In this document: one piece after another, positions 1 through 13,183 of the stretch
Position numbering within the stretch: position 1 is the stretch's first letter
How the letters are laid out: every line of letters starts with the position of its first letter
Assembly (NCBI GenBank): GCA_035235625.1
Contig: CP141144.1
Coordinates: 31,307,014-31,371,013, forward strand
Reading direction: 5' to 3'
Origin: Saururus chinensis
Taxonomy: Eukaryota; Streptophyta; Magnoliopsida; Piperales; Saururaceae
DNA length: 64,000 nucleotides
Position numbers and translations under genes: made by a program
Notes under the pieces: generated by a model
The model's database searches: none
Seen by the model: only the letters and a program-made list of their open reading frames with translations
What the model was told of the DNA's origin: nothing

Positions 1-350
1 TCGGTAAAGTCTCCTACGTTAAATCCATTTTCATGATGCGTGCAACATGATGCATACGTGAGAAATCTCTATGTAAATTCCAACACATGGAATGTGCTCC
101 CATCGGTCCCCACATGCATCATATTCGAATCATAAACAACCACGATTTCATAATAAATTCTCACATGTGTGTGTTCATACATCTCTAAGCACATGACCAT
201 GCTAGGACAATAGCTAATAAAGCAATGCACCATGCTTGATAAAACCTAATCATAGTTACCAACTGAAATCATGGTGAAATCTATCGTAAACCATCATTCC
301 ATTCATGTAAAATCAAATGCTCAACTCTTACAAGCATGATTATTGATATG
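1..350 (-). mobile_element. Fragment of B-family LTR
   Basis: This stretch can be followed almost base by base along 5631-5990 of the complete B copy, sharing landmarks such as cacatggaatgtgct and cataaacaaccac. It enters from the window edge already inside the element. Similarity stops near 350, where tatgcatgattttta begins, so only an inner part of the LTR is seen. Orientation follows the complete copies, which read on the minus strand when the sequence runs this way. It has no coding content. Confidence 0.75.
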
Positions 351-999
<649 letters not shown>

Positions 1000-1000
<1 letters not shown>

Positions 1001-2263
1001 TAAGAACTAATTTTTGTGGCTACCATTGTTGAACATGAAGAAGAGAGAATAAAGAAAGGAAACCGAAAATAAAGTGGGAAAGAATTGAACAACAAGAAAG
1101 CTTATAAAAGGAATGCTTAAACATAGCAAGGAGCTCTTATTTTAGGATGGAATTGGGCACTTAAAAAAAGAAAATAGTTTTTGTCTAGAAAACTATTTAA
1201 AGGCAGAGAATTGCAGAGAAGAGGGGGGAGGAGAATACAACGAACCAGAACCAAATTCCTTCAATCTCGTTTTCCAAAATTGATGAAAGAACACTTTGAA
1301 AGTGAGTGAATTAATGTCCAAAGTCGGAGGAACGAAGAAGAGGCATAAAACAAATTTTCAGTTGCGGGTTACTGTAGCAGAACTGTTCATGGCCGAAGGT
1401 TGAATCAGTACTGTAGTAGTTTAGAATCTTTGATTTTTACTTGATTTTCCTCTAAATTGTAAGTTTCTTTTCAATTGTTCTAATGGAAATTTTATTTCTT
1501 AGGTTAACGCGTAGCTAAATTTCTTTGCTAAGGCTTGGATGAAGCTTCATTAAATTATAGAATTTCATGATTATGAGACTTGATTAATTTTTTTTAATTA
1601 TGGATTTAATGTTAATTGTTTCTACCTCTTTAATTGATGAGATTGATATGGATATGAGTTTAGTCATGCTTCTCTCATGATTTAAATTGGTTTTCATTAG
1701 TTTCTTACTTGGTTTTGTCTTGTTTAATATTAAAATTAGGTATTAGTTGTGATTTGCAAATTGTGGATATAATTAATGATTTGATTTTAATCTTTTGAAG
1801 TGAGGAGAAACAATGTATTTTTTTATTATACATGTGAGCTTAATGATGATATTTTACATAATAACAAAGATTGAATTCTAGATTATTATGAGATGATGTG
1901 GAAATATGATCAATGATCATGCTTATGAGTTTTTATGATTTAATGAATGTGAGAATTATGCCTTAGTATTTTGTTTACTCCTTAGTATTTTGTTTATTTT
2001 GCATTGCTTTCTTATCCTTAGATTAAAACTTCAGAATTTTGATTTAAATAGTTTAATTGCCTTGAAATCTTATTTGCTTTTGTCAGTTAATTTAGTCCAA
2101 TTATTTTCTTTATATTTGTTAACTAGATTAGGGTTTACTTGAAATAGATTAAATTCGGTTTTCCGATTTCAAGTCTCTGTTGGATCGACACTTGATTTAG
2201 CTGCTTAACTACTCTACTATAGATTCGTGCATTTGCGAGTAAACAATTAAAATTTAACAACAA
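1000..2263 (+). mobile_element. Athila-like Ty3/gypsy 5' LTR (3' part), decayed
   Basis: The right boundary is inferred from the tRNA-Asp-type primer binding site just after it (2269) and from the spacer caagttttt that normally lies between LTR and PBS in Athila-group elements. A TATA-like box, cttataaaagg, lies near 1101. The last 100 bases (lines about starting a new strand of short motifs, gattcgtgcatttgcgagta) also resemble the end of Athila LTRs. The left end is not defined and no target duplication was found, so the start given is arbitrary. Confidence 0.45.
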
Positions 2264-2268
2264 GTTTT

Positions 2269-2286
2269 TGGCACCATTGCAGGAGA
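2269..2286 (+). promoter_or_regulatory. Degenerate tRNA-Asp primer binding site
   Basis: The sequence tggcaccattgcaggaga differs at four positions from tggcgccgttgccgggga, the complement of the 3' end of plant tRNA-Asp used as primer by Athila/Tat-type retrotransposons. It is followed about 200 bp later by a gag pseudogene, which is the expected arrangement. Confidence 0.8.
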
Positions 2287-2486
2287 CTTGTAAAGGAAAA
2301 CAAATTAAATCTAAACTAAGTTTACCCTTCTACTAGTTTTAGCTTAGTGTGTAAACAAAACAAAAAAGAGAAAAAGGGGTAAAAACAACGGGGATTAGTT
2401 GTGTATGATGACGTGGCTACATGATCAAACAAACAGGTTTAAACCCCCTAGAGAATAGTGAATTTGACACCGATCTTCCATTCACA

Positions 2487-3540
2487 ATGGGAGATAACAA
2501 TGCAGAAGCCAAACCCCTTAGGGAGTTATTTTCACCAATTTCTATCAACCCTCCCTCATGCATAGTGTTGCCCACTACCACTGCCACACACTTGAGTTGA
2601 AAGCTCAAGTCATTCAACTTCTCCCCACCTTCCATGGTTTTGATAGATAAGATCCTTACATGCATGTAAAGGATTTTCTTAAAATCTGTGCTATATTTAA
2701 ATTTCAAATTTTTTTTGATGAGTCGGTCCATCTACACTTGTTTCCTTTCTCGTTAAAGGACAAAGCTAAGGCATGGTTAAATTCTCTTCGAGCCAGGTTT
2801 ATTAATTCATGGGAGGGACTTGTTAGCAAGTTCTTTTCAAAAAATTTTCCAATGTCTAAAGCCAATGCCTTAAGGAGAGAGACAGTTGACTTTTGTCAAG
2901 AGGAGCATGAAAAATTTTGTGAGAGTTGGGAGAGGTTTAAGGATTTGCTTTTGAAGTGTCCTCACCATGGTTTTGAAACATGGCAATTTGTACAATACTT
3001 TTACAATGGGTTAACTCAAACTCACCGCAATATGATTGAATCCAAGAACGGTGGGTGTTTTTTGAGTCTGAATGATGATGCAGCATATAAGTTCTTAGAG
3101 GGTTTATCTGAGAGTTCCCAGCAATGCAATTTTTTGAGCTATAGAGAAAAACCAGCCCAAAACCCTAGGAAAGGAGGCTTATATGAAGTAAGGGAAGATA
3201 CTGACATGAAAGCTAGGTTAGACCAGCTAACTAGAAAAGTAGAAGCCATGAACCTTGCTAGAAATATGAATTCCACTAACTAGATTCAAAATGAAGTGTG
3301 TTCTCTGTGTACAAGTCCAATGCATACTGCTCAAATGTGTCCTTCCATGTTAGGTTATTCTGAGTGCTTTGCTGAGCAAGTAAATGTACTAAACAATTAT
3401 AGGAAACCATTTGGCAGTCCAATCTCTAAGACGTACAATCCAACTTGGTGGAATCATCTAAATTTCTCTTGGAGGCAAAACCAGCCTCCCATAAATATAG
3501 TAGGGCCACCAACATAAGAGATGTCCACTAATTTTAAGCA
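2487..3540 (+). pseudogene. Athila-like retrotransposon gag, broken
   Basis: Starts with ATG at 2487 (MGDNNAEAKPLRELFSPIS). A frameshift occurs between about 2585 and 2600 and an in-frame TAA lies near 2650, just before DPYMHVKDFLKIC. The main open part (2660-3283) holds the retrotransposon gag core: AKAWLNSL, then FINSWEGLVSKFFSKNFP, then an RFKDLLLKCPHHG segment and the QFVQYFYNGL helix. After a TAG at about 3281 the frame continues into a CX2CX4HX4C zinc knuckle at 3299-3340. No protease or reverse transcriptase follows. From about 3600 the sequence switches to a B-family LTR end. It is a dead 5' remnant of an element. Confidence 0.85.
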
Positions 3541-3599
3541 ACCCAACCCCTCCTACACCTCTATTCCCCAATTAGCTCCTTAAGTTGTTGCACCACCAC

Positions 3600-3820
3600 G
3601 TCAACAATTTGAGAAAATATCAAAAATTTCCAAAAATTCATAAATGGCTTGGCTTCACTTAAAACTTATAAATATGAAGTTGATTTTGATCAAAACCTTT
3701 GGAAACCACATTTATTTTCAAAAATCACCAAAATTGATCATAAAAGGCTTAAACCACATGATAACCATTAAATAACAAATAAAATTGAATACAAACCGGT
3801 TTAAGACAAGAGTTCTTACA
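3600..3820 (-). mobile_element. Terminal fragment of B-family LTR
   Basis: The segment matches the last ~220 bp of the complete B copy at 7230-7435, ending in the same agttcttaca (on the minus strand the LTR start TGTAAGAACT). Only the LTR start is present. The rest is missing where it meets the gag pseudogene, so a deletion removed the remainder of this copy together with the rest of the Athila-like element. Confidence 0.8.
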
Positions 3821-4694
3821 CAATGGAATATCTTGGGCTGAGATAGATGGGAGAGGGGTGCTTTTATAACCACCATTTTGGGGACAAGAGGAGTAGGGGA
3901 GAGATTGAGAAGAAGCTAGGCCACTTGTCAAGAAAGCCAACACTAATGTAGTAGAGGACTATGCAAGGATGATCATCCTCCACATTTTTCCATGTCTCTT
4001 ATTTCCCCATACCAACAAAGTGGTCAAGGATGAGTTAGTGGACCTGCTGGATGACTTGGCTAGCCTCCATAGATATGATTGAGGCGTAGGCTATTTTCAT
4101 GACTACTTAATAACTTCAGCTTTAGTGTGTCAATTGAAGCTAATGTGGAAGGAGGCAGTAAGTCTGAGGGTTATTGCTCCTTGATTGGAGTTGCATTTGT
4201 TCTTTAGGTATTTTCTGCTTCATTAATAATTGTCTTTACATGATTGTATGGGAACCACATCATACTAATTAATTTTTCTTATGTTTTAGGTTTGGGTCCT
4301 TGAGCACTTCAAGATGTTTGTCACGACTGTGCTAAAGAAGTTTTATCGTTTCTGCAAGTGGTAGTTTGTAGCCTTCTTATGGGGAAAAAGAGGGAAAAAA
4401 CTATAGGTTAGTAGCTATTCCCAGCATTTCAAGTATTTGGCAATCAAAGAGGTATTTTTTATAACCTAACATGCCTTTACGTATTTGATAGTTATTCAAG
4501 TTATATATATGCAAGTTAAAATTTATCGCCCATATGTCAATTGCAAGTTGTGCAAGTGTTGGTTCTTTCCTCGAATGAGGCATATCTCATTCAAGGGGCA
4601 AGAGAAGTTTGGAGGAAAAGAAAGGGGTAGGTGGAGGATGTGGAGCAGGTTGATGAGAGTTGGGGATGATTGTTTGCCTTAAAGTTCTCCGTAG
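3821..4694 (+). pseudogene. Plant mobile domain (PMD) protein fragment
   Basis: Across two short frames and several stops one can read YARMIILHIFPCLLFP, then VDLLDDLASLHRYD with G at +2 after a TGA where the family has Trp, then CSLIG-like text and VWVLEHFKMF. This is the order found in plant mobile domain (aminotransferase-like PMD) proteins: a helix ending in LFP, the D-L-x-x-L-x-x-Y-x-W segment, then the LQ(L/V)W-x-x-E-(R/H)F segment. The region up to 4694 is the same locus. A solo LTR (4695-7435) separates it from C48-protease sequence at 7441 onward. PMD-C48 combinations are common in plant transposon-derived genes. No intact frame remains. Confidence 0.6.
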
Positions 4695-7435
4695 TGTCAT
4701 GCCCCAGCTCCGTCTGACCCAAGTTGAACCCGGTCCTAGGGCCGGTCAGTGCACAGGAGCGACAAAATTGAACGGATTAACGAATTTGCGGAAGACAGCC
4801 CCTCATACGGGTAGTTCAACAAATGGAGTAGTGCACCTCACATCCTTTGAGTAAGAGTAATAAGGATAAATAGGATAATAAAATAAACCATCAAAATCAT
4901 CCTCACACACAACCCACATCAAAATCTCTAGAGCTTACACATGGCTCAAAATCTAAAAAAGTTTAGAGATGTTCAACAACAACAAATAGACATGAGTGAC
5001 ATACATAATCCACCACAGGGTGTTCTCAAGTGCCAAAAATGAGAAAATCAGAAAGTAAAACACCATCAAAATGTGACGAAAGCGTCGTGCATCCCCAAAA
5101 CAAATCACAAAAACGGAGTGAGTACAAAACTCAATACTGGTTTGATGACGGTGACAAAATCAAAAAGATCATCATGACATAACATCATGGGGCAAAGCCC
5201 TCGAGTAAACTCATATCAAATAGACTTGCTCTTCGAGGCTGAAGCCCTCAAGCAACACTTGCCCATCAAAGCCGAAGCCCTCGAGCAACCCTTGCCCATC
5301 AAGCCTAAACTCCCGAGCAACCCCTGCCCATCAAGGCCAAAACCTTCGAGCAGCCCCACTTGTCAAGACTGTAATCCCAAGCTGCATATATGGTAAGCCG
5401 GTGCACTTGGACATACCATCTGGATTCTTAATGTCCAGATAATCTCAATATTTTGGTCTCCTTATAGCTTTTCCGCTCTTCTTAACCCGGGGAGGATCCA
5501 TGTTCCAATCAGGAACTTAAATCAAAATCATGTCCTTTCAGACCAACCAAGTTCCGATTAAGCCAACGATCGATTAATCTGGCACGCAATCTCACACCAT
5601 TGCATCTCATCGATCAAATATGGCTAAACATCTGTAAAGTCTCATACATGAAATCCATTTCTTGATGTATGCAACATGATACATACATGAGCAATCTCTA
5701 CGTGAATTCTAACACATGGAATGTGCTCTCATCAGTCCCCACATGCATCAAATTTGAATCATAAACAACCACAATTTCATAATAAATTCCCCACGTGTGT
5801 GTTCATACATTTCTAAGCACATGACCATGCTTTGGCAGTAGCTCATAAGGCAATACACACATGCTTTGATAAAATCTAATCATGGTTACCAGCTAAAATT
5901 ATGGTTGAAATCTATTGTAACTATCATTCCATTCATGTGAAATCAAATGTTTAACTCATGCAAGCATAATTATTCTACACATGTAGCTAGAACATGTTAT
6001 CACCATTCATCCACAATTTATTCATATTATAAGATAACATATCATATCATTGTCATACAATAGCCTTGCTAGAAATATGCTTAAAACATAAGAATTTCAT
6101 CAACCATAGATTCAAGATAATTAATGCTAACATGTCTAACCATAATCATGTAATTCCACATAATACTTAAGCATGCTTCATAAATTCCAACCTAAATAAC
6201 ATACCCTTCCAATAACTTATTCTAATTCAAAACACTCCACATAAACATTAGAAATATCAATTAGGAGTAAAAATACTGAAATAAGCAAAAAAACCCAAAA
6301 TGCCCAAATATGCTATGTAGCCGATCGATCGGCTGGCCTAAAAATTGGCTTGCAACTTTGTTTGGCCAATTGATTGGCTTGCAAGCGTGATTGATTGCCA
6401 TAACGGCAGATTGGGCTCGTCTTCTCCATTTTGAAAGCCAAATCGAGACACCATTAATGGAACTTAAAATATTCAATCAAAGCCTCAAACATCATGAAAA
6501 TTCAATCAAACATTCCAGAATGCTAAATCAACCCATTTCAAATCAAAACCCTAAGAAATCAAGAAAAAAGATTAACTTTTTGTTAATCTATCATTAAAGC
6601 CCTAAACATGAAACTCATTCAAGCAAAACACATGAAAATCAAGGTTTTGCAAACATAGTAAGGTTGAGATAAAACCCATCATTACCTTTCACCTTGTTTT
6701 GAGTCAGATTAGCTCCTTAATCACCTCTTAAACCTTCCAAAAATATGATTTTCTTATTAATACCCACCTAAATCCGATTTAAACTTGAAAATTATTGGAA
6801 AAATCCTAGATCTAGAGCTTTGGAGACATAAAAATGAAAATTTGAAAGCTAGGGTTTGAAGTAGAGGTGTAAATAAGTGATTTAGTGGTTTGAAGACGAA
6901 GAATCAATGGAGAATGATGAGAATTAAGAAAATCTTACCTCTAATCTCTTCCTCTTTGAGCTTAATTTGGGATTAGGCTCTAGATTCCCTAGCTCAACTC
7001 TTTCCTTTTATAGGAAAAAATAGGCTAGATCTAATTAAAACTTGGGGTGTGAATAGAATTCTTAACAAAAAGTAGGAAATTTAGCCATTTAAACCAAAAT
7101 TTGGACTAGAAAATTTCTAAATTTTTTTAATGACTTGTTTTATTGTATAGGATGTTTTGGACTAAAAACCCCAAATTCGACCGCGGGCCCACAAGGGGTC
7201 CCGTCAAACCCTAATGTTTGAAATTTTTGAGAAAATTCTAAAAATTCTAAAAAATTCACAAATGTTTTCAATTCACTTAAAACTCATAAACGTGAAGTTA
7301 GTTTGATTAAAACCTTTGAAACCACCTTTATTTTTTAAAATCATCAAAATCGATAAGAAACGGCTTAAACCACATAATGATGATTAAATAATAAGTAAAA
7401 TTGAAAGTAAACCGATTAAAGACAAGAGTTCTTAC
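4695..7435 (-). mobile_element. Solo LTR, family B copy 1
   Basis: A 2741-bp element that on the minus strand starts TGTAAGAACT (7435) and ends CTGGGGCATGACA (4695). The flanking 5-mers are cgtag (4690-4694) and catag (7436-7440), a target duplication with one mismatch. A TATA box on the minus strand (cctataaaagg, around 7003-7013) fixes the orientation. Inside are tandem motifs (5220-5350, repeats of gaagccctcgagcaac) that match the minisatellite of copy 36668-40246. No coding sequence is present. The flanks belong to one broken PMD/C48 locus, so this is an LTR-LTR recombination product inserted there. Very long coding-free LTRs of this kind suggest a Tekay/Del-like Ty3/gypsy family (inference). 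Confidence 0.85.
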
Positions 7436-7440
7436 ACATA

Positions 7441-8778
7441 GAGACTATGACGCTTGCGCTTGGAGTTGCTCAAATTGCCAGAAGGAATTGGAGGATGGGG
7501 ATTACCTCATTGGCCAACTGCATGGTATCATAAATAGCATGTCAAAAAATATTAAAAAAACTACAAAACATGGCCATGCATTCAGTGAAGAGACCACCAA
7601 AGAAATGGAGGCACCCATTGCCCCCCCCCACCCCTCACCCCCCCACCCAATAGATGAAAAAGAAGAAAAGGAGGTTGCAACTATATTAGTTTCCTCCCAG
7701 GCCTGGATCTAGAATATTCCTTCACCACCCTCTGGCCCTTGAGGATCAAGCTTTGTAGTCTTCTCTCTCATCTAAGTGAGAGGTACCAAGAGAGTATAAT
7801 GAATTGATGATAGATAGAAGTCATTCTGTGGTAGGGGTTGTCTTAGACAACAATTTGGTTAATATGTTGAAGGTGGAGTACATCTCATATAATGTAAACA
7901 AAATTACTAAGCATTTTGCTCTTCTTAAGTAGTCAATATTGCTAAAATATTAAATGTATGCTTTAATGTATGCAGGTATCGACACTACATTAGCTAGGTA
8001 TGGTCCCTATCCTATTGTCTATGTATTGGATGGAATTAATATATGGACTAAGTCCAATTTACACCCAATTGCTTCTACCATTGTCACAAAAAGAGGTGAC
8101 GAAGGAGAGAATGGAGGACTCAGCAATCAGGTGGTTTGGACAAGAGAAGAATTGGTCTAACTTCATCTTCATTGCAATGTGTAATAATGCCCATTCCCAC
8201 TTTCTTATCATAGATGTGTTTGAGGGAAAGATGAAATGGTTCGATTTGATGCCTATGTATGGCTACAGGAAAAGGTAGCCCAATATGAGGAAATTGGTAA
8301 GTAATTGCATGTTTCATTAAGTAAAAAATGTCTTATTTCATGCATGCTATGAAACTGATTTAGCAATGATGTGAAACTTAGATGGATAACATTGGTCTCT
8401 TATTTGATGTTCACCTTGGGGTTTCATATACCAAAAAGTGGAAGGTTATGAGTTAGAAGGGACCATAGCAAGATAATGGAGTTGATTGCAGGTTCTTCCT
8501 CATGCATAGAGTTTATTGCATCAATTCCCATCTGCCTGTGAATTTCACTATGGTATATGGGCACATTGTAGATTTCTTTCGGAATTAATTCTTTGCTCCT
8601 TCATTCAAAGAATGATTCTCACATAAAAAGTTTGTTTCAACTATTTGAAGAAGATATCTCCCATCATATGAGACTTGGAATGGTTGCGGAGATCATAGAG
8701 GCTCTATTGACTGAATATGTTTCATTTGATCACTTAAATCTTGTATCGATAATTAAATTTGTTGCACCTTGTTTGTAA
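7441..8778 (+). pseudogene. Ulp1-like (C48) cysteine protease, broken
   Basis: Contains the C48 peptidase signature split over frames: HFLIIDVF at about 8198-8221 (the catalytic His), WFDLMP at 8237-8254 (catalytic Asp), and DNGVDC at 8472-8489 (catalytic Cys; the usual following Gly is Arg here). His and Asp share a frame and Cys is in another. Between them a plausible GT-AG intron lies at 8297-8381, and a TAG at about 8276 breaks the frame. Upstream, 7441-7712 encodes a charged linker with a Pro-rich stretch. Downstream, 8593-8778 encodes LFEEDISHHMRLGMVAEIIE, a plausible C-terminal helix region. With the PMD fragment before the solo LTR this is the residue of one PMD-C48 type gene, probably transposon-derived. 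Confidence 0.7.
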
Positions 8779-9939
8779 AAAAACACCATGGTTGTCTTGT
8801 AATAATATCAATGTATTAATAAATTTATAGATGAGTCATTCACACTTCCATACCAACAATGCATAAATAAAAATTAATAGATATGCTTGTAATAGGTCTT
8901 CTAATACAGTAACAAAGTTTAGTAAAATAATTCAACTTTAATCACTTCAAATAATTAACCCATGCCACTGAAGCTAGTTAGATAGATCAGAATATACTAA
9001 TGCATGCTTATGTGAAAAGTGGTGTCAGCAATTGTACACCACTCCTATTTTCGTCCATGTGTATGTGTGGGAAGGGGGTGGGTTGAATATGCCCTTGTGG
9101 GAAGGGGGTGGGTTGAATATGCCCTTATTGGGCATTGGTGATTTTTGTTGGATTTAAGCATCTCTTCTTATTGTAACCTCCTCCACACTTCCCAAATTTT
9201 CTACATGCTTTTATGGGAGGCTGCGACTCTATCCTTTGTTTTATTGGTCTTCCTTGTTGTTTAAGAGGTATGGAGGATTAGACAACTTGTAGAGGTGTTG
9301 TTGGGGTTGCCCACTATTGTCTATTCAATGTATGATGTCTTACCTTCTCATATGTCTTACAAATATGTGCTGGATAATAAACATGACTCACAAAATGTGA
9401 TTGGATCAAGTCCCTGATGATCAATGCTTAGCACTACATGTTTACTTGGGAGACCTATGGCCTAAAACATGTTGCAGCATGTCCTACTGTCCATCATGAC
9501 CTCATCCTACAATTTTGAATAAAGATTAAAGAACATAGAACATTTTTAGCAATATAGCTTAAACTTGTTTAAGCAATATTATTGAATTGTTTCAACACAA
9601 TTTTGATTCGATTCAATGATATTGATAAAGCATGTCCCGCTAACAATTTCATTCAGTCTAATTGTATATTGATAGAATCGTAACAACATGTGTACAAGTA
9701 TATTATCTTATTGCATACAGAGTTAAACTAAAATTTGTCCAAAGAAACAGGGAGAGGTTGGCAATGCCTAGATGACTTCCTTGACATATTCAATATCTTA
9801 TCTGTGTGTTTTATTAGTGCTTTAGGTTTTCTTTGCCCATGCTCATGCTGTTTGATAGTGTGAAGCTAAGACTTTCCTTGTATGCTCAAGCAATCAAGTC
9901 ACATGCAGGGTTCCAACAGTTTTTAACATCAAGTTTTCA
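8779..9939. other. Intergenic, no gene seen
   Basis: AT-rich sequence after the protease relic. Only a short tandem duplication near 9066 stands out. I found no reading frame or element end that I can support. Confidence 0.5.
9066..9127. repeat. 31-bp unit duplicated in tandem
   Basis: The unit gtgggaagggggtgggttga plus aatatgccctt occurs twice in direct succession with no mismatch, pointing to a recent slippage event. Confidence 0.9.
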
Positions 9940-10420
9940 CTTTCTTACACTTTAGTTGTCAAGGTATCATATCTATGCCCTATTTAATGAACATTGGTCC
10001 AATGTTTCTTGTCTAATTTCTCATCATATTCCCATGCCAACTCGTTGTGCTCCTTCAATTCCTTCATGTGCTCATCAAATTCAGCTTCTCTATAGGTTGA
10101 TGCCACCTTATACAATAAGTCTTTCAAGGACTAATCATGGAATTTATCATACAAATTATGTGACATGCATCTCAAACAATAACCACAGTGACTAGTGGGA
10201 AAAATCCTTGCCATGACATTCAGCGAACAATTGGCCCTATCTAAAATAATAGTATTCAAGCCGAGGCTTGGGATTTGATGTTTGTAGGGTTGCTCCCTTG
10301 GGCTTGGGGGTTGGTTCAAATGACTTATAGTCTTAAAAGAGACACGACTTGAGTGCATTGCAACAAAGGAGTTCTCGACAATCATGGAAGGATAAAAATC
10401 TTGACCACATGGGTCCATGA
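9940..10420 (-). pseudogene. MULE (MuDR-type) transposase fragment
   Basis: On the minus strand the frame 10418-10131 has LNTIILDRANCSLNVMARIFP followed by HCGYCLRCMSHNLYDKFHD. This corresponds to the segment of plant MULE transposases around the second catalytic Asp (I-x-x-D-R) and the H-x-(Y/C)-C-x-x-H helix, although His is replaced by Cys-Met here. After a stop the match continues toward 9950 with a KELKEHNELAWEYDEK-like text and a YDTLTT segment (family: Y-x-x-(M/L)-T-T). No N-terminal domain, SWIM finger or terminal repeats are visible. Confidence 0.55.
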
Positions 10421-11640
10421 GCTTTTGTGTGTCTTATCCTTCATAGCGGGGATGGAGTAACAAATAGTATTTAGTAAGAGACTAAAGTTGCTTTGTAGAG
10501 TGGTACACATTTCGAGAAGTCTGGATGATATCCTTGTACTGCCACGACTTTTAGAGTTTGTTATCTTATAACCTAGATAGGGATTAGAAATGCATTTATA
10601 TAATATAAATTATTGATGTGATTGATTCCTTGTGTATGTTATAAGTACATTAGTTTATCCCACTCAGTATATTGATATACTTAGCATGCCACAAACCAAT
10701 TCCCAAAAATTTTAGAAATTAAGAAATAATTACATAACATGATAAATAACAAAAATACATATATTTAAGGAATTGTAGCAATGAATTATAGGCACAAGAT
10801 TCCTGAGTTTTTGGTAGAGTATGAGTAGCCCACTTTTAGCAAACTTCTTAAACCTGTGAGTATGAATATGCACAATGAAATATCCAAGAAAAAGAAAAAC
10901 ATTATGTGAGCTTACACCTAGTAAGATAACTCACGCACACCAATTTACAACTCATGCTTTGAAAAAATGTATGTATAAAGCATATAAAACAATAGAAAAG
11001 TAAATTGGAAGCATTCTGCCTCAAAACATGTTGAAAGAAATAAAATACCAATGAATTACAAACATATATAGTCCATTTTTCCACTTTCCCTTGTACCATT
11101 TACCCAAGGCCCATAACATGGACCACCACTTGTATGCATTTGACACTAGTCCTAAAGGCCAAACACATCGAGCCTCCAAAAGTCCTCGGGATACTTAGAG
11201 TAATTCCATATGATTTTATGTTGATCACCTGACACATAATTACTTAGCCAATTCTTTGTCTTGTTACCCAAATATGTATAACCCATTCCCACCCCATGTC
11301 ATAACTATCAATGGAAAGCAACATTAAAACACATAAAAACATCAATAGGATACCACACAAGTAAATTATCCATCTGCGCATGAAAGTTCAAAGCTCTAAT
11401 TGTTGTACTGTGACTAATTTTGGATTTTGGGGAAAATAGCAATATACATTTGATGCTCGTAACATTTGGAACATAGTCAATCTAACTAGTTAGTGACTGT
11501 CAATCTAACCAGTCAGTGACTCCAAATTAAATTAAAAGTACAATTTACCACAAAAAAAATTATTTAATTTTGAATTTTGAAAATTGCTATGCAATGCTAA
11601 AAATTCTGCATAGTTCAATCTCAAAGAACATAAATCAATG
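10421..11640. other. Intergenic, no gene seen
   Basis: AT-rich sequence without a supported reading frame. A short duplicated phrase (gtcaatctaac(t/c)agt, near 11475-11520) is the only internal repeat noticed. Confidence 0.5.
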
Positions 11641-13183
11641 ATATAGACTTCAAATCAAGTGGTAGGTATTTTTATGATGAATTGATAACCCATTGAATAT
11701 GTGAGTGGAAGATCCCACTGAATCAAATTGGTCCCGCTTATGACCTCCCCCTCTATGGCTTGCTGATAAGAAATTTTGGGAGCAATTTGATTCGATTTGA
11801 ATGCTGGAAAAATCTTGGAACACGAAACAAGAGAATGTGAATCCATAACCACATGGATTCCAGAAAATACAATAATTCAAAATTAATATAGAAAATTCCC
11901 CATAAATAACGAATGCAACTAGACTCATTTATGAACATCCATAATTATCATAGGGCAATTCCCTAAAGAAAAGGCCCCCAAAACAAAGTTAAAAACCATT
12001 GAAAGTAAACTCCAAAAAACAATAATCTTTTGAATGGATAAACTTATCCAAAATTCATTAAAATTTTACTTGACTAGGATGGAAGAGTCAGGAACATCTC
12101 AATGAAAATTTAGACCAAAAAGACAAGTGGAAGGTCTCAAACAAAACCAACTATTCCAAATGCATAGTGTAAACCAAGATAAAGAATTATGAATAAAGGA
12201 CTCTAACAAAAAGCTTACTAATTTTATCATCAATAGACCACATGATATCAGCAACCACATGATTGACCAACATGAACATATACCCCAAATCAACCACCAA
12301 AATCATTTAAACATACTTTCAAACAATCCATGACACTATTGCATAAGAATATATGTTAAAATTATAACTTTAATAATATAGATTGAAACACTAATCTTCA
12401 TGCTTTCAAACAACAATTGAATCTAAATAAGAATATAAATAAGAAAGTGTGGATCACAAACCTCGAGATTGAATCCATAAAACTTGATTCAAAGAAGAGA
12501 AGAAAAGCAAGATCTTTCCTTGATCAAAACCCTAGTTTGTAGAAGAAAGACTTAGGTGGCTACTCGAATTGAACAACAATGAAAACCTTGATTCTCTTAC
12601 CTTGAGACAACCTAAAAGACTCAAATCAGCCCTCTCATTGGCTTTCAAGTTGAGGAAAATTGAGCAAGAAGATGATCCAAGGATAGAGGGTTATCCAAGG
12701 CTCTTTGATAGCTACTCAATGGTGGTTTTCTTCAATTCTCAAGCTCAATAACGGAGATGGTGGAAGAAAAAAGAGAGCAAAGAAGTAGAGAAAGAGACTA
12801 AGAGAGAGGGAGAAGAGTTGAGAGAGAAAGAGCAAGGAAAGAGGGATGGTTGAGTCAAATAAGAGGAGAGAGAGAGAGTTATGGAGCTGGTGGGATGTGA
12901 TAAGGGAAGTGTCATATCTTAGACAACTTTATTTCCCCTCTTAGACTCTTTCCAAGCATACCTAATTTGATCAAATTAGAATCCAATAAAATCTAATCAG
13001 TTTAATACGGAATTATCCTTAACTTGGCACCCAAGAAAAGTCTGGCAGATAAGCCAACAAGCTTGCTTCAAGTATGCCTTGCCCGATTAGATTCTCATAT
13101 ATGTTTACCTAATTCCTTCAAGCAAAACTGGAGAAATTCACAAAAAATTTCTAAAACTCATATAAAATCAAGGGTGTTATACA
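11641..13183 (-). mobile_element. Possible 5' part of an LTR
   Basis: On the minus strand the sequence beginning at 13183 reads TGTATAACACCCTTGATTTTA, close to the TGTAACACCC start typical of Ty3/gypsy LTRs and to the starts of families C, D and F in this window. It is followed by an AT-rich zone, a purine/pyrimidine-rich leader-like tract (12780-12890) and text without open frames. The far end and target duplication were not found, so its extent is a guess. Confidence 0.35.

Noticed and set aside
8593-8778. Separate small gene after the protease relic
   Set aside because: No domain of its own; it is best read as the C-terminal end of the broken C48 protein.
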